Shown here in pieces: positions 14,058-21,373 of a stretch of DNA of 30,406 nucleotides (positions are counted from its first letter, which is position 1; every line of letters begins with the position of its first letter). The position numbers were made by a program, and so were the translations under genes. This DNA comes from Microcaldota archaeon. Its GTDB lineage: Archaea > Micrarchaeota > Micrarchaeia > Micrarchaeales > CABMGC01. Under the pieces are notes generated by a model. The model worked only from the letters and a program-made list of their open reading frames with translations, did no database searches and was not told the origin of the DNA. The stretch spans positions 1 through 30,406 of the forward strand of contig JAGWHA010000004.1 of assembly GCA_028867095.1 (NCBI GenBank), written 5' to 3'.

Positions 14058-15375
14058 GATCCTTGTTTGCAGACCTTACCGCATTCTCGAAGATGTCCAT
14101 TCCCTTCTCAAGATTCCCCTGGCTGATTGTTATCGGAGGAATTATCCTTATCGTTGATGTTCCGCACGGCAAGAGGAGCAGACCATTTGTGAAGCACTCA
14201 TTGAGGACCTTTGATCTCTCCTTTATCGCGTACTCCTTTGTGCGCTTACTCTTCACAAGCTCTGCGCCGATCATGAGCCCGATTCCACGCACATCTCCGA
14301 CAATTTCGTAATCCTCCTTCATCTCGCTAAGCCTCTTCATCACATACTTTCCCTTGGATGCCACCTGTGCTGCAAGGCTCTTCTTGTTCTTCATGACATA
14401 GTCAAGCGATGCGTTTGCAGCTGCGATGGAAACCAGATTTCCTCCGAATGTGTTTGCATGCGAACCGGTCGGGATATTTCCAAGCGAATGTCTTGTTATT
14501 GTAGCGCCTATTGGGAGTCCGCCACCAAGAGCCTTCGCCATCGTGTAGATGTCCGCCTCTACGTTGAAGTTATCTAGCGCAAGGAACTTTCCAGTCCTCA
14601 TGTATCCCGCCTGTATCTCGTCAGACACCAAAAGGATCTGGTGCTCGTCTGCCAGCTCCCGAAGCTGCTTAAAGAAGTTTTTTTGGGGGACAATGTATCC
14701 TCCCTCTCCCTGTATCGGCTCGAAGAATATTGCAGCAACCTCCTTTGCAGGCACAATCTTGCCGAAGATGTTCCTCTTGATGTAATCGATGCACGCGGTT
14801 GCGCAGTCGTGATTGTGGTCGTGGTTTAGTTCGCATCGGTATGGGTTTGGAAAGTGTGCCTGTACAACCCCTGCAAAGGGGCCGAAGTGCTCCTTTTGTA
14901 TCGGCTTTGACGCAGTGAGGCCGAGCGAGCCCATAGTCCTTCCGTGAAATGCGTTGTAGAATGAAATCAGATACGGTCTCTTTGTGTAGAGCTTTGAGAA
15001 TTTTATCGCAGCCTCATTCGCCTCGGTGCCGGAGTTGGAGAAGAACGCCCTCCCAAACCCACTGGGGAACATTTTGAGGAGCTTTTCCGTGAAAGTGACG
15101 GGCAGTTCTGAGTAGAAATCTGTGAATGCTGCATGCATCAGCCTGTCGACCTGCGAGTGTATTGCCCTCCTGACGCCTTCGTTTGCGTTGACCCCTAGCG
15201 TGTAGACGCCTATGAAGCTTGAAAAATCAATCAGTTTGCGCCTGGAAATGTCATATGCGTAGTCCCCATCCCCCCTCTCGGCGACAAACGGGTAGTGCTC
15301 CCTTGTGGTATTGATCATGACCTTTGAGTCACGCTCTATGACCTTTCTCGCTTTGGCATCCACTTTTGCACACAT
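14050..15375 (-). CDS. Class III PLP-dependent aminotransferase
   Basis: A 441-residue fold-type I enzyme of the ornithine/4-aminobutyrate/acetylornithine aminotransferase group, acting in the cytoplasm. Key features are FFSNSGTEANEAAIKFSK (cofactor phosphate binding), FYNAFHGRT, FEPIQGEGGY, VSDEIQAGYMRTGKF (the Asp that pairs with the pyridine nitrogen) and MAKALGGGLPIGA (the Schiff-base lysine), followed by NTFGGN. The long form with a YRC...C segment resembles archaeal GabT-like proteins, some of which act as amino acid racemases, so the substrate is open. Unusual is a His/Cys-dense stretch, RCELNHDHNHDCATACIDYI, that could bind a metal. The ATG at 15375 is the only good start. It converges on DP2 with an 8-nt overlap. 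Confidence 0.85.
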   Translation of the reverse strand: MCAKVDAKARKVIERDSKVMINTTREHYPFVAERGDGDYAYDISRRKLIDFSSFIGVYTLGVNANEGVRRAIHSQVDRLMHAAFTDFYSELPVTFTEKLLKMFPSGFGRAFFSNSGTEANEAAIKFSKLYTKRPYLISFYNAFHGRTMGSLGLTASKPIQKEHFGPFAGVVQAHFPNPYRCELNHDHNHDCATACIDYIKRNIFGKIVPAKEVAAIFFEPIQGEGGYIVPQKNFFKQLRELADEHQILLVSDEIQAGYMRTGKFLALDNFNVEADIYTMAKALGGGLPIGATITRHSLGNIPTGSHANTFGGNLVSIAAANASLDYVMKNKKSLAAQVASKGKYVMKRLSEMKEDYEIVGDVRGIGLMIGAELVKSKRTKEYAIKERSKVLNECFTNGLLLLPCGTSTIRIIPPITISQGNLEKGMDIFENAVRSANKDLK

Positions 15376-15432
15376 TGATTGGAGATTATCATAGCAGATT
15401 ATTATTGATTTGCTTTAGGGGGTTTCAGATAC

Positions 15433-15440
15433 TATTTTAT
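15433..15440 (+). promoter_or_regulatory. TATA box of the pilin-like LamG gene
   Basis: TATTTTAT predicts transcription from about 15461, next to the ATG at 15463. This favours a leaderless mRNA and that start. Confidence 0.4.
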
Positions 15441-15462
15441 TTTGTCTTGTCATGAAATGAGT

Positions 15463-16320
15463 ATGCAAAAAGGCAAACGCACCACAGGACAGTCCGCAAT
15501 GGAGTATCTGATGACTTACGGTTGGGCTATACTAATCATCGCTATCGTTTTGGGGGCACTATATCAACTTGGGATATTCAATCCTTCAAGTTTTCAGGGA
15601 AGGGCGCAGCCGGGATCATGCCAAGTTCTAAGGCCCAGCGGGCCAAACACAACTCAGCTAATCTCGATGCAGGGGATTTGTAATGGGCAGCTGCCCCAGT
15701 TTGTGGCGGTATTTCCAGGAAACCTTGCAAACTACGTGGGAGGCATACCGGATAGAGGCTTCCCAATGGGAACGAACTCGATCAGCATATTTGCATGGGT
15801 TAAGACAAGCCAAACCGTAGGATTCATAGTGCAGTATGGGCCTAATTCCATAGCAAATTTCCAGAACTGGCTTCTTGAGAGCTATAGCACTTTCTGCGTG
15901 AGCAACACGGGAAATGACGCATGCACAACTAAGGCAATAAACGATGGCTCATGGCACCATGTGGGGTTAACATATGTTAGCGGCAACTCGGTGACTGCAT
16001 ATGTTGATGGAACGGCCTACCCACTTACGCTTTCGACAACTCCTTCAGTAGTTACCGCTGGAAGCACCTCAATGTACATAGGATACGGATGCTGTGGTCA
16101 GGGATTCAATGGACAGATATCAAATGTACAACTCTACAATACCTCGCTCTCCGCAAATGGAGTAAGTGCACTTTACAATGAGGGGATCGGGGGTGCGCCA
16201 ATAAGGTTGCAGAACCTAGTTGGCTGGTGGCCGCTCAATGGAAATCCAAATGACTACAGCGGAGATCTTCTGAATGGAGTCGCAAATGGGATTTCTTACT
16301 CTGGCAACTGGAAGAAGTAG
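15463..16320 (+). CDS. Type IV pilin-like (class III signal peptide) protein with LamG-like domain
   Basis: A 285-residue exported protein. The N-terminus is an archaeal class III signal peptide: a basic leader QKGKRTTG, then Q10-S-A-M-E14-Y, then a hydrophobic helix (LMTYGWAILIIAIVLGALYQ). Prepilin peptidase would cut between Gly9 and Gln10, and the helix would assemble into a pilus-like fibre or anchor the protein. The rest is a concanavalin/LamG-like beta-jellyroll, indicated by SISIFAWVKT, DGSWHHVGLTYVSGNSVTAYVDG, STSMYIGYG and the QISNVQLYNTSLSANGVSALYN strand that closes such domains. Such a domain probably binds carbohydrate or cell surface. Several cysteines and NTS/NTT sites fit an extracellular glycoprotein. 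In-frame ATG (15457) and TTG (15442) codons exist upstream. A standalone surface adhesin is the likeliest role. Confidence 0.82.
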   Translation: MQKGKRTTGQSAMEYLMTYGWAILIIAIVLGALYQLGIFNPSSFQGRAQPGSCQVLRPSGPNTTQLISMQGICNGQLPQFVAVFPGNLANYVGGIPDRGFPMGTNSISIFAWVKTSQTVGFIVQYGPNSIANFQNWLLESYSTFCVSNTGNDACTTKAINDGSWHHVGLTYVSGNSVTAYVDGTAYPLTLSTTPSVVTAGSTSMYIGYGCCGQGFNGQISNVQLYNTSLSANGVSALYNEGIGGAPIRLQNLVGWWPLNGNPNDYSGDLLNGVANGISYSGNWKK

Positions 16321-16322
16321 TA

Positions 16323-17180
16323 TCAGAACGCTGCGACTACAAGAGCCCCCGCAACAGCCATTATCATTCCTATTCCCTGAAGTCTTGTGAGATGCTCCTT
16401 GTAGAAGATATATGCAAGCAACGTGACAAACAGAGGCAGGGATGCAACAAAGATGCTGCCGATGGAGAGGAGCTGGAATTGCACAACATATCCGAACGTG
16501 GCGTTTCCGAGTCCGTCTAAGATTCCAGCCGCAGCCCCTATAATTAAAAGCATTGGCACAAGAGAGTTCTTTAATCTTGGAACCACATGATTCTTCATTG
16601 CGAGTGCGAAGGCAATTAACACAACAACAAGGCTCGTGAGCCTTGCAATGAGCAGCGTCGCACCCACCTGCTGCGAGAAGAGAATCGCGTAGGACGCAAT
16701 CACCCAGTACCCGGCCCAGGAGACGTTTGCAAGGAGCGCGGGAAGCAGCTTGCGATTTAGCTCAAGCTTGTTGTTTGTTATTATGAGCAGGACCCCAACG
16801 AAGATTATGATTCCGCCAAGCGCCTGAATTGAGCTTATTGTCTCGTGAAGAACGAGAATGCTGAAGAGAAGTAGTATTGCTGGCTGCGCGAGACCTATGC
16901 CTGATGTATTTGAGACCTGCTCGGTCTCAAGCGACTTGTAATATAATATGTAACCGATTGCAAGGAGTATTCCAGAGACAAGTGAGAGCAAAATCGCGTA
17001 AGGGCTCATTGCAAAATTTGAAATTAAAAAGAAAATTAGTATGGGAAAGATTCCAACAAACAAAACAAGCACGGCGCCCCTTAGGTTCCCTGCGATGATT
17101 GCGATCCTTCTTTCAAGGGTTAGGGAGATTGCCCAGGCAGCAACTGTAATTGCAATCGCAACTACCCCCAAATCCGCCAT
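16323..17180 (-). CDS. DMT superfamily (EamA-like) transporter
   Basis: A 285-residue integral membrane protein with about ten hydrophobic helices arranged as two similar five-helix halves, the hallmark of EamA/drug-metabolite transporters. The repeat ends show ILLFSILVLHETISSIQALGG in the first half and LFVTLLAYIFYKEHLTRLQG in the second, each with the typical acidic residue before a Gly-rich last helix (GIIIFVGVLLI; GMIMAVAGALVVAAF). Substrates range from metabolites to drugs and cannot be predicted. It starts 14 nt after the stop of rpl14e on the same strand with a GTGAG-like ribosome site, so it is probably the last gene of the ribosomal/kinase operon. Its stop lies 2 nt from that of the convergent LamG gene. 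Confidence 0.85.
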   Translation of the reverse strand: MADLGVVAIAITVAAWAISLTLERRIAIIAGNLRGAVLVLFVGIFPILIFFLISNFAMSPYAILLSLVSGILLAIGYILYYKSLETEQVSNTSGIGLAQPAILLLFSILVLHETISSIQALGGIIIFVGVLLIITNNKLELNRKLLPALLANVSWAGYWVIASYAILFSQQVGATLLIARLTSLVVVLIAFALAMKNHVVPRLKNSLVPMLLIIGAAAGILDGLGNATFGYVVQFQLLSIGSIFVASLPLFVTLLAYIFYKEHLTRLQGIGMIMAVAGALVVAAF

Positions 17181-17194
17181 CAGCTCACGCTAGA

Positions 17195-17455
17195 TTACTT
17201 CTTTGCCTTCGATGCCTTATCAGTGGCCTTTGGCTTCTCGATCTCAAGCGCCCTGTAGAGCTGCTCCTCGTTCTTCGGGTCGATCTTCTCTCCTAGGAAC
17301 TCGAGGTGGTTTACGTTGCACTTCCGCTCCTTAAGCCTTACGCTTGTAGAAACATGAACCGTGTTCTTGTCGACAATCTTGGTTATGACTGCCTTGCTTC
17401 CCGCGTCCCGTCCGTACTTCTTGATGCATACTCTTCCTACTTCTAACAATGCCAT
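17195..17455 (-). CDS. rpl14e: 50S ribosomal protein L14e
   Basis: A large-subunit protein found in archaea and eukaryotes. The 86-residue protein has the KOW-like start VGRVCIKKYGRDAGSKAVIT, the VDKNTVHVST strand and the RKCNVNHLEFLGEKID motif characteristic of L14e. A Lys/Ala-rich tail extends beyond the usual end. The ATG at 17455 follows AGTGAT at Shine-Dalgarno distance. It belongs to the conserved adk-DUF106-L34e-cmk-L14e block, where Cbf5/TruB commonly follows; here a DMT transporter follows instead. Confidence 0.93.
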   Translation of the reverse strand: MALLEVGRVCIKKYGRDAGSKAVITKIVDKNTVHVSTSVRLKERKCNVNHLEFLGEKIDPKNEEQLYRALEIEKPKATDKASKAKK

Positions 17456-17497
17456 GAAATCACTTTAGTATCCATTACCTATTGACCAATCATCTAT

Positions 17498-18055
17498 TTA
17501 TTCGTGCGCAATGTACGCATTTATTATCATTGAGGCGACCTTCCTTGCGCTTATCTTGCCGGTGTCGATCACCATGTCAAAGGGCTTGAAGTCCTTTCCG
17601 AACCGGATGTGGTAGAGCTTTCTGTAGAGCGCTTGGTTCTCCTTGTCTCTTATCCTTGTCGCCTTTATCGACTCCTTCACATGGGTGCTGTCCCTTTTTG
17701 CCATCCTTGCCGCGCGCTCATTTAGGGGGGCTGATAGCCAGCACTTGAAGCCCGTCTTCGAGAGCCACGGGGCGGTGTAGCTTGTCATGACGACGTTGCC
17801 CTTCTTGATCAGCTTGAGCATTATCCTGTCAGTCTCCTTGTCGAAATTTGGGTTGGTCTTTCTCTCCTTGAGGAACTTTATCCCATGAGGCGTGTCCCAC
17901 CAGTCGTCACCGGACATCTTGTATCCCTTCTTCTTTGCCATCTCCTTGAGGATCTCGGTCCCGCCCATCACCTTCCAGTGGAACTTCTTTGCAATGATCT
18001 TTGCGACCGTGGTCTTGCCGGAGGCTGGGAGTCCGCATAATATTATCGCTTCCAT
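17498..18055 (-). CDS. cmk: Cytidylate kinase, archaeal type
   Basis: It phosphorylates CMP (and dCMP) with ATP in pyrimidine nucleotide synthesis. The 185-residue P-loop kinase has GLPASGKT at about residues 8-15, the NMP-binding stretch MGGTEILKEMAKKKGY, an FDKETDRIMLKLIKKGNVVM segment matching the 'D-x-x-D...eGNVVLEGR' region of archaeal Cmk, and the lid segment ARMAKRDSTHVKESIKATRIR followed by the Y-H-I-R-F-G part that ends in DMVIDTG. Family identity is supported by position between L34e and L14e, where archaeal cmk normally lies. The GR usually found in the NMP region is replaced here by SYTAPW, so substrate range may differ. Confidence 0.85.
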   Translation of the reverse strand: MEAIILCGLPASGKTTVAKIIAKKFHWKVMGGTEILKEMAKKKGYKMSGDDWWDTPHGIKFLKERKTNPNFDKETDRIMLKLIKKGNVVMTSYTAPWLSKTGFKCWLSAPLNERAARMAKRDSTHVKESIKATRIRDKENQALYRKLYHIRFGKDFKPFDMVIDTGKISARKVASMIINAYIAHE

Positions 18056-18071
18056 GTAGATGCAGCTGCTT

Positions 18072-18398
18072 TTAGTGGGCGATCATCTGAAGCACATACT
18101 GCTTCTGCTTGATCCCGATTGAATGAAGCTTCATCTCCCCGTTCTCTATCCTGCTAGCGAGCTTTATCACCTCGGCGTTGCAGGAGCTGCAGAGGACACC
18201 GCCGAACTTTCTGGAGGTCGTCTTGAGGGACTTGCCCTTTGCGCTCTTGCTGATTGAGATTCCGTTCAGCTCGTCGCCGCATATCGCGCAGTGAGGAAAA
18301 GAGTTCTTCTTTCTCTTGTAGTGAATCGTCTTTCTTCCTGAAGGGGTAACCCTCGCTAGCCTTCTGTAGCTTCTAGATCTGTACATTGGTCTTGGCAA
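18072..18398 (-). CDS. rpl34e: 50S ribosomal protein L34e
   Basis: A large-subunit protein of archaea and eukaryotes. At 108 residues it shows PRPMYRSRSYRRLARVTPSG and KTIHYKRKK, matching the family's RSRS...R-x-P-G-G-R-x-x-I-H-Y pattern. A zinc finger follows, with HCAICGDELNG and LCSSCNAEV (four cysteines). The TTG at 18398 is chosen because it gives the canonical M-P-R-P N-terminus and is preceded by AGGTG about six nt upstream; the ATG at 18386 would trim the conserved PRP. A TATA box at 18437-18444 gives this gene its own promoter within the operon. Confidence 0.93.
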   Translation of the reverse strand: MPRPMYRSRSYRRLARVTPSGRKTIHYKRKKNSFPHCAICGDELNGISISKSAKGKSLKTTSRKFGGVLCSSCNAEVIKLASRIENGEMKLHSIGIKQKQYVLQMIAH

Positions 18399-18436
18399 AT
18401 TAAACACCTGTTTGTTGAATATCAACTTTGTCTCTT

Positions 18437-18447
18437 CATATATAAAA
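18437..18447 (-). promoter_or_regulatory. Internal promoter before rpl34e
   Basis: TTTTATATATG on the minus strand predicts a start near 18414-18416, about 17 nt before the TTG start of rpl34e, with AGGTG in between. It lies in the gap after the DUF106 gene, so L34e-cmk-L14e can be expressed apart from thsA-adk-DUF106. Confidence 0.5.
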
Positions 18448-18449
18448 AG

Positions 18450-18929
18450 TTATTGCTGAGGGGTGGACTGCTGCGCGAGCTTCTCCTTTTTCATCCTCCT
18501 CTTGTCGATCTGCATGAGCCCCATCGAGACCGTGAGCCCGACCAGGAACGTGACAACAATGAAGAGCGTCTTGTAGTCAAGATTGAACATGGTGAACGTC
18601 TGGGTTCCCGCAAGCGGGCCTATCCCTGCCGGCAGCGCCCAGTAGTAGACTATCAAAAAGAGCGGAAAGACCACGAACATCGGCTTGAGCTGGAACTTCA
18701 TGCTCTGCGATACCATTGCCATCACCTCTTTTTGCTTTGCGTCAAGCACAGCCTTGTCGGTGTTGCCCCTCTTTGTTAGCTCCATGAGCTCATTTGACTT
18801 CGCCTTGATGGTGTCCTGCATCTCATACATCTTCTTCATGTTCGAGAGCTTCCTCTGCACCGTGACCGCAATAAGCGCATACGCTATCCCGATGATTATT
18901 ATCTCTATTCCCAAAATGTCCATGCTCAT
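18450..18929 (-). CDS. DUF106 membrane insertase (Oxa1/EMC3/TMCO1 family)
   Basis: A 159-residue archaeal member of the YidC/Oxa1/EMC3/TMCO1 superfamily, which inserts membrane proteins next to the Sec translocon. It shows one N-terminal membrane helix (ILGIEIIIIGIAYALIAVTV), a charged coiled-coil hairpin (about residues 25-75: QRKLSNMKKMYEMQDTIKAK onward), then two membrane segments (PMFVVFPLFLIVYYWALPAG and TLFIVVTFLVGLTVSMGLMQ) and a basic tail. This three-helix plus coiled-coil layout is typical. The ATG overlaps the stop of adkA in TGATG, indicating coupled translation; a second Met two codons on (18923) is possible. Normally this gene neighbours secY; here secY has moved away while the insertase stayed. 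Confidence 0.9.
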   Translation of the reverse strand: MSMDILGIEIIIIGIAYALIAVTVQRKLSNMKKMYEMQDTIKAKSNELMELTKRGNTDKAVLDAKQKEVMAMVSQSMKFQLKPMFVVFPLFLIVYYWALPAGIGPLAGTQTFTMFNLDYKTLFIVVTFLVGLTVSMGLMQIDKRRMKKEKLAQQSTPQQ

Positions 18930-19495
18930 CACGTGAATGTCTCGCTTACGATCTTGTTTGCCTGCTCGATTGCCTGCTTTAGGTGGCCCTCGTTGTTCTT
19001 GATTATGTATATTGGAAGTCCCATCGTCACCGAGTAGGTGCCTATGAACGAGAGATTCACCTCTCGCTGTTCCTCAAGGTCAGTTTCGTCCTCCACGTCC
19101 CTTCTCCTTGTGAGGTCCTTGCTCCTCCTTGCAAGGATGTCCCTTGAGCTCGCATCGACGTAGACTATGGTCTTTAGGCCCTTGAGCTTCTGGAGCTTCT
19201 CGACCGTGAAGCCTGGGTAGAACCTTGGGCCGCTCCTGACCGAGGCGTGCGTGTCTATTATGACATCCTCCTTTTGGGAGACGATTTGCGCAAAGACAAT
19301 TTCGCTTATCTTGTCGGTGATTTCTGGCGCGAGGTGCCGGACATCGTCGCGGTCCTCCACGCTGTACTGCTTCCTTGCGATCTCGAACATCTCCGTCCCG
19401 ACATTTATGATCCTGAGGTTATCCTGGTTTATCCCCTTTAGTATCGATGACTTCCCTGCTCCGGGAGTTCCAAGAAAAATAATTATTCTTCCCAT
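18929..19495 (-). CDS. adkA: Adenylate kinase, archaeal type (AdkA)
   Basis: It interconverts AMP, ADP and ATP in the cytoplasm. The 188-residue protein has a P-loop GTPGAGKS at residues 9-16, a NVGTEMFEIARK segment for AMP, the archaeal-type DVIIDTHASVRSGPRFYPGF signature instead of the bacterial LID domain, and LARRSKDLTRRRDVED arginines for phosphate binding. These features separate AdkA from bacterial Adk. ATG at 19495 is chosen; a TTG three codons upstream also exists. It lies about 20 nt after the thermosome gene and overlaps the DUF106 start by one base, so it belongs to the same operon. Confidence 0.92.
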   Translation of the reverse strand: MGRIIIFLGTPGAGKSSILKGINQDNLRIINVGTEMFEIARKQYSVEDRDDVRHLAPEITDKISEIVFAQIVSQKEDVIIDTHASVRSGPRFYPGFTVEKLQKLKGLKTIVYVDASSRDILARRSKDLTRRRDVEDETDLEEQREVNLSFIGTYSVTMGLPIYIIKNNEGHLKQAIEQANKIVSETFT

Positions 19496-19515
19496 CAAAA
19501 CCAATCGGATAAGGA

Positions 19516-21165
19516 TTACTCCCCTCCCATTCCAGGCATGCCTGGAGGCATCCCTCCGCCTCCTCCCTTGCCCTTGGAGCTTATCATGTCGTCAATCCTG
19601 AGGATTATCTCCGCGGCCTCGCTTGCGCTTGAGATTGCCTGGAGCTTCACCTTCATAGGCTCTATAACCCCAAGCTTCTCCATGTCGCTGACCTGGTCGT
19701 GGTAGATGTCCACGCCGAAGATCCTTCCGCTCTTTGCCTTGTGCTTGCTTCTAAGCTGCACAAGGGTGTCGATCGAGTCCATTCCCGCGCTCTCGGCGAG
19801 AGTCTTTGGGACTACCTCTATTGCGTCTGCAAATGCGATTATTGCAAGCTGCTCCTTCCCTCCGACAGTTCCGGAGTACTCCCTTAGCCCATTTGCGATG
19901 TCGACCTCTATGCTTCCTCCGCCGATAACATACCTTCCGACCTCGACTGCGCTTGAGAGCGCGCCGATAACGTCGTTAAGCGACCTCTCGACCTCGTTCA
20001 CGACCTGAGGCGTCGATCCCCTTGCGAAGATAGTGACGCTCTTTGGATCCTTGCACTTCTCCACAAAGACCATCTGCTCGCCTGCAACCTTCCTTTCTTC
20101 GACGTTTCCTGCGAATCCAAGATCATCCTTTGTCAGGTCGTCAAGGCTTGTGACGAGCCTTGCTCCTGTTGCCTTTGCGATCTTCTCCATGTCGCTCTTC
20201 TTTACCCTTCTGATTGCTACTATCCCGGACTTTGCAAGGTAGTGCTGTGCGACGTCGTCTATTCCCTTCTGTATGAATACGACGTTTGCGCCTGACTTTG
20301 CCACCTTCTCCACCATCGTCTTGAGCATCTTCTCCTCCTGCGTGAGGAAAGCCTGCATCTGCTCAGGAGAGGTTATCTCTATTCTTGCGTCCGTCTCCGT
20401 CTTCTCTATTTCGAGTGCGACGTCAAGTATTGCGATCTTTGCGTTCTTTACCATCTTTGGCATTCCGGGGTGTGCAATCTCCTTGTCAACGAGGACTCCG
20501 TTGATGAACTCCGTGTCCTCTATGCTCCCTCCCTCCTTCTTCTCGAGCTTTATGAAGTCGTGGTCAATCTTCATCTCCCCGTTGCTGTCCTTGGAGGCGA
20601 CCTGCTTTATCGCCTGTATTGCGAGCTTTGCAAGATACTTCTTTGTGCTGTCGCTGCCGATATTCTTTGATGCCATTGCAATTAGTGCTATTCTCTCTAG
20701 CTTGTCGACATCCTCGATTGTGAGGGTCGATGAGCTGTCCTCAAGGATGTTCTTTGCCTTGTCTGCAGCCATCTTGTACCCCTTGACGATCGTCGTCGGG
20801 TGGATTCCCTGCTCTATCAGGTTTCCTGCGGCCTTTAGAAGCTCTCCAGCCATTATTACGGCGGTTGTGGTTCCGTCGCCGACCTCCTTGTCCTGGGTCT
20901 TTGCTATCTCGACCATGATCCTTGCGATTGGGTGCTCGACATTCATCTCCTCGAGGATTGTTGCTCCGTCATTTGTTATGACGATGTCTCCGAGCTCGGA
21001 AACGAGCATCTTGTCCATTCCCTTAGGGCCAAGCGTTGTCTTTACGATCCCTGCGACCGCATATGCGACAGCTATGTTGGTCCTCTGTGCGTCTCTCCCA
21101 AGAAGTCTCGAAGACCCCTGAGGCAAAATTACATACTGTTGTCCAGATAGTTCATTCTCAGCCAT
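19516..21165 (-). CDS. thsA: Thermosome (group II chaperonin) subunit
   Basis: An ATP-driven group II chaperonin subunit that folds cytoplasmic proteins in a double-ring complex. The 549-residue protein has the equatorial motifs TTLGPKGMDKML and ITNDGATILEEM, the ATPase motif GDGTTTAVIMAGELL, the apical domain with the lid extension, VIGGGSIEVDIANGLREYSG near the end of the equatorial domain, and a flexible Gly/Met-rich tail (GKGGGGGMPPGMPGMGGE). All nucleotide-binding elements appear intact. The ATG at 21165 follows AAGTGAT, a good ribosome site. It heads the adkA-DUF106 gene block in the place where secY is usual. The core promoter is flanked by two 11-bp direct repeats that may be binding sites for a stress regulator. 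Other paralogues, if any, are outside the window. Confidence 0.97.
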   Translation of the reverse strand: MAENELSGQQYVILPQGSSRLLGRDAQRTNIAVAYAVAGIVKTTLGPKGMDKMLVSELGDIVITNDGATILEEMNVEHPIARIMVEIAKTQDKEVGDGTTTAVIMAGELLKAAGNLIEQGIHPTTIVKGYKMAADKAKNILEDSSSTLTIEDVDKLERIALIAMASKNIGSDSTKKYLAKLAIQAIKQVASKDSNGEMKIDHDFIKLEKKEGGSIEDTEFINGVLVDKEIAHPGMPKMVKNAKIAILDVALEIEKTETDARIEITSPEQMQAFLTQEEKMLKTMVEKVAKSGANVVFIQKGIDDVAQHYLAKSGIVAIRRVKKSDMEKIAKATGARLVTSLDDLTKDDLGFAGNVEERKVAGEQMVFVEKCKDPKSVTIFARGSTPQVVNEVERSLNDVIGALSSAVEVGRYVIGGGSIEVDIANGLREYSGTVGGKEQLAIIAFADAIEVVPKTLAESAGMDSIDTLVQLRSKHKAKSGRIFGVDIYHDQVSDMEKLGVIEPMKVKLQAISSASEAAEIILRIDDMISSKGKGGGGGMPPGMPGMGGE

Positions 21166-21208
21166 GTTATCACTTGTTATAAATAGAAATCCAATGGGAC
21201 TCTCAACG

Positions 21209-21219
21209 AATTAGCGGCA
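21209..21219. repeat. Direct repeat, thermosome-proximal copy
   Basis: AATTAGCGGCA on the plus strand (TGCCGCTAATT read toward thsA). It is identical to 21279-21289 and spaced 70 bp from it. It lies between the putative thermosome TATA region and the gene, in the expected leader. Confidence 0.6.
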
Positions 21220-21249
21220 CCCTCCCTTTGAGCTTTGTGTCGATATTAA

Positions 21250-21270
21250 TAGGGTTAAGAATATACTTAA
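21250..21270 (-). promoter_or_regulatory. Core promoter region of the thermosome operon
   Basis: On the minus strand TTAAGTATATTCTTAACCC offers a TATA-like GTATAT around 21261-21265, predicting a start near 21236 and a leader of about 70 nt; a second AT-rich element (CTATTAATATC) lies just downstream. Another sequence, TTTATAAC, near 21176-21183 would start the transcript past the ATG and is unsuitable. The exact box is uncertain. Confidence 0.35.
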
Positions 21271-21278
21271 AGCTTTCT

Positions 21279-21289
21279 AATTAGCGGCA
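21279..21289. repeat. Direct repeat, thermosome-distal copy
   Basis: The second exact copy of AATTAGCGGCA. It sits just upstream of the putative thermosome TATA/BRE region, so the two copies bracket the core promoter. Confidence 0.6.
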
Positions 21290-21340
21290 GTTTTGGGGCG
21301 TTTTTGCCAAGTTTATCTGGATTTTGCGATAGAAAGGCGA

Positions 21341-21357
21341 TTTATAGGGTATTTAAA
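21341..21357 (+). promoter_or_regulatory. TATA region of the TBP gene
   Basis: Two candidates: TTTATAGG (21341-21348), predicting a start near 21371, just before the ATG at 21374; and TATTTAAA (21350-21357), predicting a start near 21378, just before the ATG at 21386. Either gives an almost leaderless mRNA. Confidence 0.45.
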
Positions 21358-21373
21358 TCCTTTTCTTCAATAG

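Noticed and set aside
20273..21121. A 282-codon open frame on the plus strand opposite the thermosome gene.
   Set aside because: The thermosome reading is unmistakable; the opposite frame is Ser/Ile/Phe-rich as expected from antisense of this codon usage.
21176..21183. TTTATAAC on the minus strand as the thermosome TATA box.
   Set aside because: It lies only about 15 nt before the ATG, so transcription would begin inside the coding region.
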